A stretch of DNA of 64,000 bases. It comes from Streptomyces gardneri (lineage in GTDB: Bacteria > Actinomycetota > Actinomycetes > Streptomycetales > Streptomycetaceae). The stretch is taken from NCBI RefSeq assembly GCF_006539185.1, contig NZ_BJMN01000015.1:1-64000 (forward strand), in the 5' to 3' direction. The notes below the pieces were generated by a model. That model saw nothing but the letters and a program-made list of their open reading frames with translations, had not been told where the DNA came from and did no database searches. Below are positions 1 through 8,794 of this stretch, one piece after another (within the stretch, counting starts at the first letter, position 1; every line of letters starts with the position of its first letter). The translations under genes and the position numbers were made by a program.

Positions 1-22
1 CCGCTCGCCGGCAGCAGGCACG

Positions 23-57
23 CATGAGGCCCGGATCCACAGGATCCGGGCCTCATG
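23..57 (-). terminator. Strong hairpin terminator downstream of tRNA-fMet
   Basis: A perfect 16-bp stem (23-38 pairing with 42-57) closes on a 3-nt loop. It lies 10 bp past the 3' end of the leftward tRNA gene, where an intrinsic terminator of that transcript would be. There is no long U tract, as is usual in Streptomyces. It could act in both directions. Confidence 0.8.
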
Positions 58-66
58 TCACTTCAG

Positions 67-140
67 TAGCGGGGACAGGATTTGAACCTGCGACCTCTGG
101 GTTATGAGCCCAGCGAGCTACCGAGCTGCTCCACCCCGCG
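67..140 (-). tRNA. tRNA-fMet (initiator, anticodon CAT)
   Basis: The complement folds into a 74-nt cloverleaf with anticodon CAT. The anticodon stem ends in three consecutive G-C pairs (GGG/CCC), the hallmark of bacterial initiator tRNA. The first acceptor pair is a C-U mismatch (position 1 C, position 72 U), also an initiator trait because lack of a 1-72 pair is needed for formylation. The T loop reads TTCAAAT. The CCA end is not encoded. It is the initiator rather than an elongator Met tRNA or the Ile2 type. Confidence 0.93.
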
Positions 141-193
141 TCGGTAGACACAACAGTACGCCACCCACGGCGCTCCCGTGACCAGTCCCTCGT

Positions 194-1030
194 TCAGCCG
201 AAGAAATGGCCGACGAGGTCGGCAATCCGGTCGGGTTGTTCCTCGATCACGAGGTGCCCGGCGCCGTTGACGACCCCGAGTTCGACGCCGAGGGTTCGGC
301 GCACGGCTGCCCGGAGCCGTTGCGGGGGCAGGAACACATCATGCTCGCCGGTCACGACGCGCCGGGGGACGGACCGGCTCGGCGCGTGGGCAAGCCCCGG
401 GGCGCCGCTGGACCGGGCGTGGCGGGCGACGAGCGTCATCCAGTCCACCAGCGCGGGCCGGGGGGTGCCGCCGGCGCCGTACATGGTGTGGAGCAGCCAG
501 GCGCTGTGCCGTGGCCTGGGAACCGCGAGCCAGGCGGCGGAAGCACACAGAACACCGGGTGTCAGCCGCAGTCCGGTGAGACCGCCGGGGGAGACGAGGA
601 TCTGCCCGTCGATGCGGGGAGAAGCGCTGGACAGCGCGATCGCCGCGCCGAAGGAGTGGCCCAGCACGATCACCGGCCCTGACGCGCAGGCCGTGATGAC
701 GTCGGACAACCATGCCCCGTACCAGTCGAGCCGGCCCTCCGCCAAGCCCCGCTCACCCGAACTCAACCCCGGCTGACCCGGTACGTCGACCAGGACGGTC
801 CGGTACCGGGTGGCGAGGGCGGTGGCCAGAGGCAGGCAGGCCGCCGCGTTGAAGTTCGTCCCGGGTACGACCACCACCGTCGGTCCACGGCTGCCGGCGA
901 CGACGGCATGGGTCTCGGTGCCACCTGCCTGGAACACCCGGCATTCATGCGGTACTTGCCATGCCGCCAGCTCTTCGACACACCAGCGCCGAACGGCTTC
1001 CCGGCCCTCCGCGCTTCGATAGATCGACAT
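194..1030 (-). CDS. Alpha/beta-fold hydrolase
   Basis: This is a 278-residue single-domain alpha/beta hydrolase. The nucleophile elbow is GHSFGA with Ser126; the other triad residues are probably the Asp in GEHDVF (near 232) and the His in GAGHLV (near 260). A PGTNF segment near residue 56 is in the usual oxyanion-hole position. No signal peptide is seen, so it should be cytoplasmic. The frame stays open upstream, but the ATG at 1030 is where family-like sequence begins and the earlier residues look like non-coding translation. It stands alone beside the tRNA. The substrate cannot be predicted. Confidence 0.82.
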   Translation of the reverse strand: MSIYRSAEGREAVRRWCVEELAAWQVPHECRVFQAGGTETHAVVAGSRGPTVVVVPGTNFNAAACLPLATALATRYRTVLVDVPGQPGLSSGERGLAEGRLDWYGAWLSDVITACASGPVIVLGHSFGAAIALSSASPRIDGQILVSPGGLTGLRLTPGVLCASAAWLAVPRPRHSAWLLHTMYGAGGTPRPALVDWMTLVARHARSSGAPGLAHAPSRSVPRRVVTGEHDVFLPPQRLRAAVRRTLGVELGVVNGAGHLVIEEQPDRIADLVGHFFG

Positions 1031-1509
1031 CACGCGCCGAGTATCACACGGGCTGTCCGGGGCAGAGTGGTGTCTTCGCGCTCGCTTGACGGCCCGTGCA
1101 TCCGCAGGATTCCGAGAGGATCTCCGTATGGGCAAGGCGCCTGCTCCCGCACCTCCTCCATGAGACGACAGAGGTGAGCAGCGGTCCCACCGAAAGTCTC
1201 GCCGTCTCTTCGCTTCCCGTGCACGAGCTTGCCCCGACTGTCCCGTAAAGATCTCGAAGTCGCCTCGGGCACATCGGGTTCCCGGAGCCTGGCAGTTGGG
1301 GCCGCTCGCCATCCCCGCCGGGATCACTCCCACCAGCTCTCGCCGGTGTCGGTTGGCTCCCGGCCGGCGCCGGGCAGCGCATCGACGAGTGATTCGACTT
1401 GCTGTGTAAATCTGGATAGTGCGTCTAATGTGGAGATGGCAGGGTGCCCTTCGGGCTGCGAGACCCAGCGACACGACAGCCCGTCGACGAGCAGAAGCCG
1501 GAGCCGCCC
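1031..1509. promoter_or_regulatory. Intergenic region with possible promoter for the PLP-enzyme operon
   Basis: About 480 bp without a convincing gene between the divergent hydrolase and PLP-enzyme genes. The only AT-rich patch, around 1395-1440, holds TTGCTG and TCTAAT about 19 bp apart and could be a weak promoter for the rightward operon. No riboswitch fold or clear inverted repeat was recognised. Confidence 0.3.
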
Positions 1510-2697
1510 ATGAACGCCGAACAGCCCCCAGCTACCACCCCCGACCTCTACCTCTACGACCGGTCCGGAAAGCGCTACTCCCTGGACGATCCTCGCTGGC
1601 GGGGCGAGGACGGCAGCCCCCTCGCCGTCAGTGCCCTGCCGGGCCTGCGTCCCGAGCAGATCGACACTGCCGAACGGTCCCTGTGGCGCTACCACGCGGC
1701 CCTGCCCGTCCCGGCCGGCCGACGGGTGAGCCTCGGCGAAGGGTGTACGCCGATGATTCCGGTCGACTGGGGCGGCCGACGCGTCCACTTCAAGCTGGAG
1801 TGGTTCAACCCGACCTCCAGCTTCAAGGACCGGGGTGTATCGGTGATGATGTCCCACCTTGTGGCGCACGGCGCCGACCGCGTACTCGAGGACAGTTCGG
1901 GCAACGGCGGTTCCGCGGTGGCCGCCTACGCCGCTGCCGCCGGCATCCGCGCCAAGATCATCGTTCCCGCTGCCACCTCAGAGGCCAAGATCCTCCAGGC
2001 CCGCGCCTACGGAGCCGAGATCGAGCTCGTGGGCGGCACCCGCGACGAGGTCGCCGACGAGGCGATCCGGCAGTCCGAGCAGATCCCCTACGCCAGTCAC
2101 AACTGGCACCCCATGTTCATCCAGGGCACCAAGACCATCGCCTATGAGATGTGGGAGTCCCTCGGCTTCACCGCGCCCGACAACGTGGTCCTCGTGGCCG
2201 GAGCCGGCAGCAACATCATCGGGTGCGACCTGGCGTTCGGCGAACTGCTCGACGCCGGCCAGATCGACAGGCGCCCGCGCCTCTTCGTCGGGCAGCCCGA
2301 GCACTGGGCGACCATCGCCGACACGTTCAACGGTGTCGACCCGGCCGGCCGCGGCGAGCGGATGCCGACGATCGCCGAGGGCGCCTCCATCGCCCACCCG
2401 GTCCGGCTGCCCGAGGCGGTGGAGGCCGTACGCCGCTCCGACGGCGCCGCTTATGCCGTCCCCGAGGCGGAGATCCACGCAGCGGTCCGTGCACTGAGCG
2501 CGCGAGGCTTGTACGCCGAACCGACCAGCAGCGTCGCCGCGGCGACCCTCGATCACTTCATCGCGACCGGAGAGATCGCTCCGGACGAGACGACCGTGGT
2601 CGTGCTCACCGGTGCGGGGCTGAAGTCCACCGAGAAGATGGCTGCGGTGTTCGCCGAGCACGGTGACGGTGCTCAGGAAGCGAGCAGCGCTCGATGA
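1510..2697 (+). CDS. PLP-dependent lyase of the threonine synthase/dehydratase fold (fold type II)
   Basis: A 395-residue cytoplasmic enzyme. The PLP lysine is K106 in SSFKDRG, followed by the phosphate-cradle-like SSGNGGSA and the cofactor loop GAGSN. These features match the tryptophan-synthase-beta/threonine synthase superfamily, including threonine synthase, Thr/Ser dehydratase and diaminopropionate ammonia-lyase. The sequence alone does not settle the substrate. The first convincing start is ATG 1510; an in-frame ATG at 1444 would add an Arg-rich stretch unlike the family. The stop overlaps the start of a YheO-type regulator by 4 bp. That coupling suggests catabolism of a particular amino acid rather than housekeeping threonine synthesis, which is an inference. 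Confidence 0.82.
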   Translation: MNAEQPPATTPDLYLYDRSGKRYSLDDPRWRGEDGSPLAVSALPGLRPEQIDTAERSLWRYHAALPVPAGRRVSLGEGCTPMIPVDWGGRRVHFKLEWFNPTSSFKDRGVSVMMSHLVAHGADRVLEDSSGNGGSAVAAYAAAAGIRAKIIVPAATSEAKILQARAYGAEIELVGGTRDEVADEAIRQSEQIPYASHNWHPMFIQGTKTIAYEMWESLGFTAPDNVVLVAGAGSNIIGCDLAFGELLDAGQIDRRPRLFVGQPEHWATIADTFNGVDPAGRGERMPTIAEGASIAHPVRLPEAVEAVRRSDGAAYAVPEAEIHAAVRALSARGLYAEPTSSVAAATLDHFIATGEIAPDETTVVVLTGAGLKSTEKMAAVFAEHGDGAQEASSAR

Positions 2698-3389
2698 CAC
2701 ACCCCACAGGCCGACGAGATGACGAGCGCGCCGGCCAGTCCGCCGTACCGGAAGACGGGCGCCACCTGACGGATGACGAGCACCTCGTACGGGAGGCCGA
2801 GCGCATCGCTGTCGCCGTCGGGCGCATGTTCCCAGGTCTGTGCGAGGTGGTCCTGCACGATCTGCGCCGACCCGACAGCGCCATCCGCGTCATCGAGAAC
2901 AACCTGTCCGGACGGCAGGTCGGCGACTCCGCCACCGAACTGGGCCTGCGTCGCATCGCGGACCCCGACTACCCCGGCGTCATCCAGAACTACAGCAACC
3001 GGTTCCCCGACGGACGCCCGGCCAAGAGCACCTCGATCGGCATCAAGAACGCCGAGGGACGTTACATCGCGGCCCTGTGCCTGAACCTGGACGTCAGCAC
3101 GCTGTCCCCGCTGGCCCTGACCCTCGCCAACCTCGTGGCCACCGAAGTCGAACACCAAGGTGAGGCCCTGGAGACACTGCGCGATCGCACCGGACGCGAA
3201 CTCCGCTCGGCCATCGACTCCTTCGCGGCGCAGCGCTCCAGCACACCGCGTGGCCTCAACCGTGACCAGAAGCGCGAGCTGGTGCGGCAGCTGCATCGCG
3301 AGGGCTTCTTCGAGACCCGGAGCTCCGCACAGATCATCGCCGACCAGCTCGGCGTCTCTCGGGCGACCGTCTACAACTACACGAAGTAG
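2694..3389 (+). CDS. YheO/DauR-type transcriptional regulator (PAS-like plus HTH)
   Basis: A 231-residue protein. Residues about 35-140 match the YheO-like PAS domain (PGLCEVVLHDL near the start, then ENNLSGRQ and STSIGIKN). The C-terminus, about 185-231, is the DauR-type helix-turn-helix, ending in LGVSRATVYNYTK. Family members such as DauR of Pseudomonas control D-amino-acid catabolism, with the PAS-like domain as presumed ligand sensor. The ATG overlaps the upstream stop (ATGA at 2694-2697), so the two genes are translationally coupled. This makes it the probable dedicated regulator of the preceding PLP enzyme. Confidence 0.85.
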   Translation: MTHPTGRRDDERAGQSAVPEDGRHLTDDEHLVREAERIAVAVGRMFPGLCEVVLHDLRRPDSAIRVIENNLSGRQVGDSATELGLRRIADPDYPGVIQNYSNRFPDGRPAKSTSIGIKNAEGRYIAALCLNLDVSTLSPLALTLANLVATEVEHQGEALETLRDRTGRELRSAIDSFAAQRSSTPRGLNRDQKRELVRQLHREGFFETRSSAQIIADQLGVSRATVYNYTK

Positions 3390-3407
3390 CCATACTGATG
3401 AACGCCC

Positions 3408-3602
3408 TCAGAACCGGCCGCGACATGCCTCAGGAAGAGCATCCACGGCCAACTCCCGGACCCACCGGACGACGGCCTCACCTTCGGCGGCAACATCATC
3501 GAGCCCGGCATCGACTCGCCACCACCCGCGCTCGCGCAGAACAACGGGCCGGCACGAGCTGATCAGGACACATGAGGGTTCGTGAGCAGCGTCAGCGCTC
3601 AC
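3408..3602 (-). CDS. Small hypothetical protein (64 aa)
   Basis: A GTG-started frame whose start overlaps the stop of the preceding leftward small gene. The product is mildly acidic and contains VVLRERGWWRVD and a C-terminal Arg-rich end. No domain is recognised. Support is the close head-to-tail overlap with its neighbour; it may equally be a gene remnant. Confidence 0.35.
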   Translation of the reverse strand: MSADAAHEPSCVLISSCRPVVLRERGWWRVDAGLDDVAAEGEAVVRWVRELAVDALPEACRGRF

Positions 3603-3801
3603 GGATCCTTGACCACCACCAGCCGCCCTCCGTCCAATCGATCACCGGCCCAGGGTCCGGCAGAGTGCGACGCTCGAACTCGTCGTCGATGCGAGCAATC
3701 AACCGGCCGAGATCATGTCGGGCACCGTGAGGCAGGTGCAGCATGACCTCCTCCAGAACTTCGCGGGCATACTCCACCTCCGCCTTGAGGCCTGGAGCCA
3801 C
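3592..3801 (-). CDS. Small conserved-looking hypothetical protein (69 aa)
   Basis: A 69-residue acidic-basic protein with a helical N-terminus (EYAREVLEEVMLHLP), a central LGRLIARIDDEFERRT and a Trp-rich end (GGWWWSRIRER). It has the composition of a real soluble protein and resembles short hypothetical proteins common in Streptomyces, but no function is known. It overlaps the next leftward small frame and faces the DUF6193 gene start. Confidence 0.55.
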   Translation of the reverse strand: MAPGLKAEVEYAREVLEEVMLHLPHGARHDLGRLIARIDDEFERRTLPDPGPVIDWTEGGWWWSRIRER

Positions 3802-3833
3802 TGTCCGGATGGGGGCTCAGGCACAATCGAGCC

Positions 3834-4580
3834 GTGCCTACCCCTCCTGATCCCTCCGTGCTGTACCCCGATGTCGCAGCCTCCGGCAGCCTCGCCGCAG
3901 CGCTTCGGGCCGAGGCGGAGAGCTGCCTCGGCGCCGTACCCGTCACATCCTCGGATTCCGATCCGCTGCGCTACGCGGCCGTCGCCAGCACCCTGCCGCA
4001 CCGTGAGCCGCTGCAGATCAACGCGTGGTCCCACGAACGGCGATGGTCGATTCGCGGCACGGAGCCGTTCCAGGGCCTGGCGCTCCTCGATGGCAGGACA
4101 GAGGACCTGACGGCGGTCGCCAGGGCTGCTCGGGCGTGGCACGACGGGGCAGCCCTGGATGACATTCGCCGGGCGGCCCCCTTCGTACACCTGACCGGCC
4201 GGTCCGAAGTGCCAGACCACCATCCCGCGCGTCTTACGGAATCCGAGTGGCAGAGCATGCGCCAGGAAGCGGCCGAACTGGAGTACGCCTGGAAGGAGCC
4301 GTACCAAGCCCTGATCGAGGCGGCATACGCCGAGCCGGCGCTGCGTGCCCTGTATCCGTTCACCAGCCACTGGGTACTGCGCTTCTCGGCCACCACCCGC
4401 CCGCACCTGACCGTCGTCGGACCATGCCTGACGGCGGGCAGCGACGGAACGTACGGCCTGGGCCGGGGCATCATCACTCCCGACCTCGGTCGGTTCGACA
4501 CAGCGCACGAAGCCGTGGCACTGGCCGTACGCCACCTGCCATCCGGCCTCGGCCCGGTCACGCTCGCCCCGTCGACATGA
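3834..4580 (+). CDS. DUF6193 family protein
   Basis: A 248-residue cytoplasmic protein recognised as DUF6193 from the conserved run YPDVAASGSLAAALRAEAE at the N-terminus, then SHERRWSIRGTEPFQGLAL, AAPFVHLTGR, LTESEWQ and a late YPFTSHWVLRFSATTRPHL. Databases label the family 'natural product biosynthesis' but its activity is unproven and no biosynthetic cluster is visible here. The GTG at 3834 is chosen because the family motif follows within ten residues. It is probably monocistronic. Confidence 0.75.
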   Translation: MPTPPDPSVLYPDVAASGSLAAALRAEAESCLGAVPVTSSDSDPLRYAAVASTLPHREPLQINAWSHERRWSIRGTEPFQGLALLDGRTEDLTAVARAARAWHDGAALDDIRRAAPFVHLTGRSEVPDHHPARLTESEWQSMRQEAAELEYAWKEPYQALIEAAYAEPALRALYPFTSHWVLRFSATTRPHLTVVGPCLTAGSDGTYGLGRGIITPDLGRFDTAHEAVALAVRHLPSGLGPVTLAPST

Positions 4581-4844
4581 TTCCGCCGCGGAAAGACCGG
4601 GCGGCTTGTCCTGCGACCAGCCGCCGGTCGCTCCTGAGTCGGCGTCCGGAGTCCTGAGCCGGTGTGGCTGGAAGGGCTTGTCGAAGGGGGCTGTTCCAGT
4701 AGCCGTGCTTCGGCCGTGCCGGGCCGGGCCGTAAGAAATGGTTTGAGTACGGGCGGTGGCGCCGACAGGATCGGGCGGTACCGATGAGTTCTTCCCGGCG
4801 CTGCGGTCCACCGGTGTGGCCGGCTACCTGCGGAGGACACTCAC

Positions 4845-6359
4845 ATGACGGAAGGCGCCATGCTCGCACCACACGCAACACCCACCCTCTCGCCCGGCCG
4901 TGTCGCCGTCGTGCTGAGGATCCTCGTGCTGTCCACGTTCGTCGTCCTCCTCAACGAGACGATCATGGTCAACGCGATCCCGCGCCTCATGCGCGAGTTC
5001 GAGGTCACCGCGGCGGCCGCGGGGTGGCTGTCCACGGCCTTCATGCTCACCATGGCCGTGGTCATCCCGGTGACCGGGTGGTTCCTCCAGCGCGTGACGA
5101 CCCGGACCGCCTTCGCCCTGGCCATGGCGCTGTTCATCGCCGGCACGGCCCTGGCCGCGGCGGCGCCCGCCTTCTCCGTGCTCCTGGTCGCCCGCGTCAT
5201 CCAGGCCGGCGGCACCGCCGTCATGATGCCGCTGCTCATGACGACGCTGATGACACTCGTGCCCCCGCACGACCGCGGCCGTGTGATGGGCAACATCACC
5301 CTCGTCATCTCCGTCGCACCCGCCCTCGGCCCCGCCGTGTCCGGTGTGCTGCTCCAGCTGGGAACATGGCGCCTGCTGTTCCTGGCGGTACTGCCCATCG
5401 CCGGAGCCATGGCGGTGTTCGGTCAGCGCAGACTGGTCAACATCGGCGAGCCTCAGGCCGGCCCGATCGACTGGTTGTCCGTCCCCCTTGCGGCAGCGGG
5501 CTTCGGCGCCCTGGTCTACGGCCTGAGCGGTCTCGGGGCCGGGGGCGAAGCCCCGGCGGTCGTGCCTCCGGAGGTCACGACCCTGGTGGGTGCGGTGCTG
5601 GTCGGCCTGTTCGCATGGAGGCAGCTGGCACTGCAGCGTTCGTCCACACCGCTGTTGGACCTGCGGGCCCTGACCTACCGTCATTTCTCTGTGGCACTTG
5701 CCCTGATGTGCCTTTCCTTCATGGCACTCATGGGCGCGTTCATCCTGCTGCCAATCTACTTGCAGGAGGTGTGCGGCCTGAGCTCACTGCAGACCGGGCT
5801 GCTCCTCATCCCCGGCGGCCTGGCCATGGGCCTGCTGGGACCGCAGGTCGGAAAGCTCTACGACCGGCTCGGCGCACCACGGCTGGTCGTGCCCGGAGCC
5901 GCACTCACAGCGCTCTGTCTCGCACTGTTCGCTTTCATGGGCGAACAGACCTCGCCGTGGCTGGTGCTCGTCGTTCACGTGGCACTGAGCGCGGGCATGG
6001 CGTTCGTCTTCACGCCTGTCTTCACCTCGGGCCTGTCCGTACTTCCGCCGCCCCTCTACCCCCACGGCTCGGCGATCCTGGGCTCGCTGCAACAGGTCGC
6101 GGCCGCCGCCGGCACCGCCCTGGTCATCAGTGTCATGTCGGGACGCGCCGCCACCGCGGCGGCCGACGGCGCCGACGCCACGGACGCTCTGGCCACGGGC
6201 ATCCGGTGGGGATTCGGTATCGGCGCCGTACTCGGGGGCCTGACGGTTCTGGTCGCGCTGCTGGTCCGCACTCCGCCCGTTCCGCAGCAGCCCATTGCGC
6301 CGGAGGTCCAGGACGAAGACGGCACCACGACGGACAAGACCGCCCCTACGCCCACCTAG
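4845..6359 (+). CDS. DHA2-family MFS multidrug exporter (EmrB/QacA type)
   Basis: A 504-residue membrane protein with the length and layout of 14-TM drug:H+ antiporters. After TM1 come NETIMVNAIPRLMREF and WLSTAFMLTMAV (motif D1 region), then an ALGPAVSGVLL motif-C-like stretch in TM5 typical of antiporters. The C-tail (from about 480) is hydrophilic with a Thr/Pro-rich end. The ATG has a GGAGG Shine-Dalgarno 7 bp upstream. No regulator is adjacent, so the substrate is unknown; expected role is efflux of cationic or amphipathic compounds. Confidence 0.88.
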   Translation: MTEGAMLAPHATPTLSPGRVAVVLRILVLSTFVVLLNETIMVNAIPRLMREFEVTAAAAGWLSTAFMLTMAVVIPVTGWFLQRVTTRTAFALAMALFIAGTALAAAAPAFSVLLVARVIQAGGTAVMMPLLMTTLMTLVPPHDRGRVMGNITLVISVAPALGPAVSGVLLQLGTWRLLFLAVLPIAGAMAVFGQRRLVNIGEPQAGPIDWLSVPLAAAGFGALVYGLSGLGAGGEAPAVVPPEVTTLVGAVLVGLFAWRQLALQRSSTPLLDLRALTYRHFSVALALMCLSFMALMGAFILLPIYLQEVCGLSSLQTGLLLIPGGLAMGLLGPQVGKLYDRLGAPRLVVPGAALTALCLALFAFMGEQTSPWLVLVVHVALSAGMAFVFTPVFTSGLSVLPPPLYPHGSAILGSLQQVAAAAGTALVISVMSGRAATAAADGADATDALATGIRWGFGIGAVLGGLTVLVALLVRTPPVPQQPIAPEVQDEDGTTTDKTAPTPT

Positions 6360-6607
6360 TTGGCCTGGAGGTCTTGGGTCAGGTCGTCGTCGGCCCGACG
6401 GCCCTGGCGCACGCGCCGGGGCCGCGTCGGGGCTCCGCGGGTCTCTCGGAAAAGACCCATCTAGGATGACGACCAATTGTGGATGGCGCATGCGGTAGAC
6501 GTCATGTGCGGTCGTGCCGGTGGTGCGGTCATTCGTCCGTGGGCCGTCCTTCGATGGTGCGTCCCACCGGATGCGTCCGGGTAGATGTCCTACGGGGGAG
6601 ATTTTCG

Positions 6608-8008
6608 GTGTTCGGAATCATCAGGCCATGCCGCCATCGGCTGGGCGAGGGCTTGCGTACCGAGTGGATGGCGCACTTGTGCGGGCTGTGCCTGACGTTG
6701 CGCGGCGAGTACGGGCAGTTCGCGAGGGTGGCCACCAACTACGACGGCCTCATCGTCTCGGTGCTGACCGAAGCGCAGTCGGAGCGAACGGGCGACTGGC
6801 GGCGAGGGGCCGGTCCGTGCCCGCTGCGCGGGATGCGGTCGGCGGACGTGGCACAGGGCGAGGGTGCGCGGTTGGCCGCGACGGTGTCGCTGGTGCTCGC
6901 CGCCGCGAAGATACGTGACCATGTCGCCGACGGCGACGGGCTGTTGGGGCGCCGCCCGGTGGCGATGGCGGCACGCCGGATCGCCCATGGCTGGGATCGT
7001 GCGGGTGCGGCGGGCGGCGACCGGCTCGGCTTCGACACCTCGGTGCTTCTGGAGGCTGTCGAGCGTCAGCCGCAGATCGAGCGGTCGACCGGCCTGGGCG
7101 GCTCGCTGCTGACGGTCACGGAGCCCACGGAAACGGCGACCGCCGCGGCCTTCGCGTACACCGCCGTACTCACGAACCGCCCGGAGAACGCGGAACCGCT
7201 GGCGGAAGCCGGCCGTCTCTTCGGCCGACTGGCTCATCTGCTGGACGCCGTGGAGGACCTGGACGCGGACAAGGAGTCGGGTGCCTGGAACCCGATCGCC
7301 GTGACCGGCGCGGACCGTGCTGAGGTGCGCAGGCTCTGCGACGACGCCGTTCACGGGATCCGGCTTTCCCTGTCCGACGCCGTGTTCGTCGACGGGCGTC
7401 TGGTACAGGCCCTTCTGGGCGGCGAGTTGGAGCGCGCAGTCGATCGGGTCTTCGACCCTCGGCATCGCCACCATCGGCACGGCAATCAGGCGCGTGGCCT
7501 GCGCATACTGCCTTGGCTGGGGCGCCGTACGGCGACGGAGGAGCCCTTGCAGACCGGCACCGACACAGGCGCGGCTTGCGGAGTCGGAGCGCTTGCGGGT
7601 GCGGCCCCGGAGGGTGCGCCGACGGCCTCGGGCCGACCGCCGGAGGGGGAGTGCCGGCGGTGTCGCGAGCAGCGCCGACTGTGTCCCGATTGCAGGCTCT
7701 GCTACAACTGCTGCCGCTGCGACGACGACGCGGATTCGGGTGACGGAGAGCCTTGGCAGTTCGGCGACGGCAACCGTCAGGGCGGCTCAGGCCAGGGCGG
7801 CTCAAGCCGGGACGGTTCCGGCAGGGATGGTTCCGGAGGCGACGGCTGGTTCGGCGGGCATGGCGGCGGTAACTCGGGAGGCTCCTCCGGCGGTTCCGGC
7901 GGAGGCCACACGCCCGGTGGCTCCGGTGGTTCAGGCGGGGGCTCGGGTGACGGCTGCGGCGGAGGCTGCTGCAACCCCTGCAAGTGCTGCTGCGACTGCT
8001 GCGACTGA
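6608..8008 (+). CDS. DUF5685 family protein with Cys-rich C-terminal tail
   Basis: A 466-residue protein. GTG 6608 follows a GGGGAG box and gives the family start MFGIIRPCRHRL, then MAHLCGLCLTLRGEYGQFA, TNYDGLIVSVL and CPLRGM. Residues about 1-290 are the DUF5685 helical core, with a HRHHRHG stretch at the end. The C-terminal third is unlike the core: one Cys cluster (CRRCREQ...CPDCRLCYNCCRC, eight Cys), a long Gly/Ser linker, and a last block CGGGCCNPCKCCCDCCD with nine Cys in 17 residues. Metal binding or a redox or anchoring role is possible. The function of the family is unknown and no signal peptide is seen. Confidence 0.85.
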   Translation: MFGIIRPCRHRLGEGLRTEWMAHLCGLCLTLRGEYGQFARVATNYDGLIVSVLTEAQSERTGDWRRGAGPCPLRGMRSADVAQGEGARLAATVSLVLAAAKIRDHVADGDGLLGRRPVAMAARRIAHGWDRAGAAGGDRLGFDTSVLLEAVERQPQIERSTGLGGSLLTVTEPTETATAAAFAYTAVLTNRPENAEPLAEAGRLFGRLAHLLDAVEDLDADKESGAWNPIAVTGADRAEVRRLCDDAVHGIRLSLSDAVFVDGRLVQALLGGELERAVDRVFDPRHRHHRHGNQARGLRILPWLGRRTATEEPLQTGTDTGAACGVGALAGAAPEGAPTASGRPPEGECRRCREQRRLCPDCRLCYNCCRCDDDADSGDGEPWQFGDGNRQGGSGQGGSSRDGSGRDGSGGDGWFGGHGGGNSGGSSGGSGGGHTPGGSGGSGGGSGDGCGGGCCNPCKCCCDCCD

Positions 8009-8215
8009 ACGGCCGATGCGCCAGGCGGGGCTTCGCCTTCGGCCACGCGTTCCGGGCGTTCACCGGGCTCATGCCGACTCGGTACGTCGAAGTCCGGCGG
8101 TGGTCTTTGCGCGAACATTCCGGCCACACGCCGGGCGGCCGGCCGCTTGATGTCTTACCCGAGCGACGGCTCACGACACGCTAATTTGGGGCACTCCAGA
8201 GCAGAGGAGTGCCCC

Positions 8216-8794
8216 GTGGGCGTGGTCATGTACGGCTCGGTGTCGGTGGACGGCTTCGTCGCGGACGAGAATGACCAGCCCGGACCGCTGTTCGACTGGT
8301 TGTCCAGCGGTGATGTCCCGTTGGACGAGAGCGGCGAGCTGAAGGTGTCGCAGACGTCCTACGACTACACCCGCCCGTACTGGGACCAGATCGGAGTCAC
8401 GATCGTCGGCCGCCACGTCTTCGACCTGACGGACGGCTGGGACGGGAAGCCGCCGAGCGGGATCGACCACGTGGTCGTCGTGACGCACAGGCCGGCGCCC
8501 GAGGGCTGGGACCCGAAGGCGCCGTTTCACTTCGTCGACGGCGTCGAGGCAGCCACGGCCAAGGCGCAGGAGCTTGCGGGTGACCGCCTGGTCGAGGTCG
8601 CCGCCGGCGACGTCGGTGGCCAGGTGCTTGCCGCGGGCCTGATCGACGAGGTGCGCATGGACGTCGTACCCGTCGTGTTCGGGTCCGGCAAGCGCTTCTT
8701 CGGGTCGGTCCACGCGCAGCACCTGTTGGAGGATCCTGACGTGGTGATTCAGGGCAACCGCGTGCTTCACCTGCGCTATCGAGTGCGCCGCTGA
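8216..8794 (+). CDS. Dihydrofolate reductase family protein (RibD C-terminal-like)
   Basis: A 192-residue protein of the RibD_C/DHFR-like fold. It opens with VMYGSVSVDGFVADEND, typical of these NADPH-dependent reductases, and has TIVGRHVFDLTDGW, the GDVGGQVLAAGLIDE nucleotide-binding region and DVVPVVFGSGKRFFG. The GTG at 8216 is preceded by AGAGGAG six bases upstream; the frame's earlier ATG at 8147 has no such site and adds non-family residues. Stand-alone members are reductases of unknown substrate, not the folate enzyme. Its 3' end overlaps the convergent esterase gene by 19 bp. Confidence 0.85.
   Translation: MGVVMYGSVSVDGFVADENDQPGPLFDWLSSGDVPLDESGELKVSQTSYDYTRPYWDQIGVTIVGRHVFDLTDGWDGKPPSGIDHVVVVTHRPAPEGWDPKAPFHFVDGVEAATAKAQELAGDRLVEVAAGDVGGQVLAAGLIDEVRMDVVPVVFGSGKRFFGSVHAQHLLEDPDVVIQGNRVLHLRYRVRR

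Noticed and set aside
4845..6359. DUF6193 plus exporter as a natural-product cluster
   Set aside because: No core biosynthetic enzyme, precursor peptide or tailoring gene lies nearby; the DUF name alone is not evidence.
7780..7950. Short tandem GGCTC/GGTTC-type repeats that could be read as a CRISPR-like or minisatellite array
   Set aside because: They encode the Gly/Ser linker of the DUF5685 protein in frame; units are irregular and without spacers.
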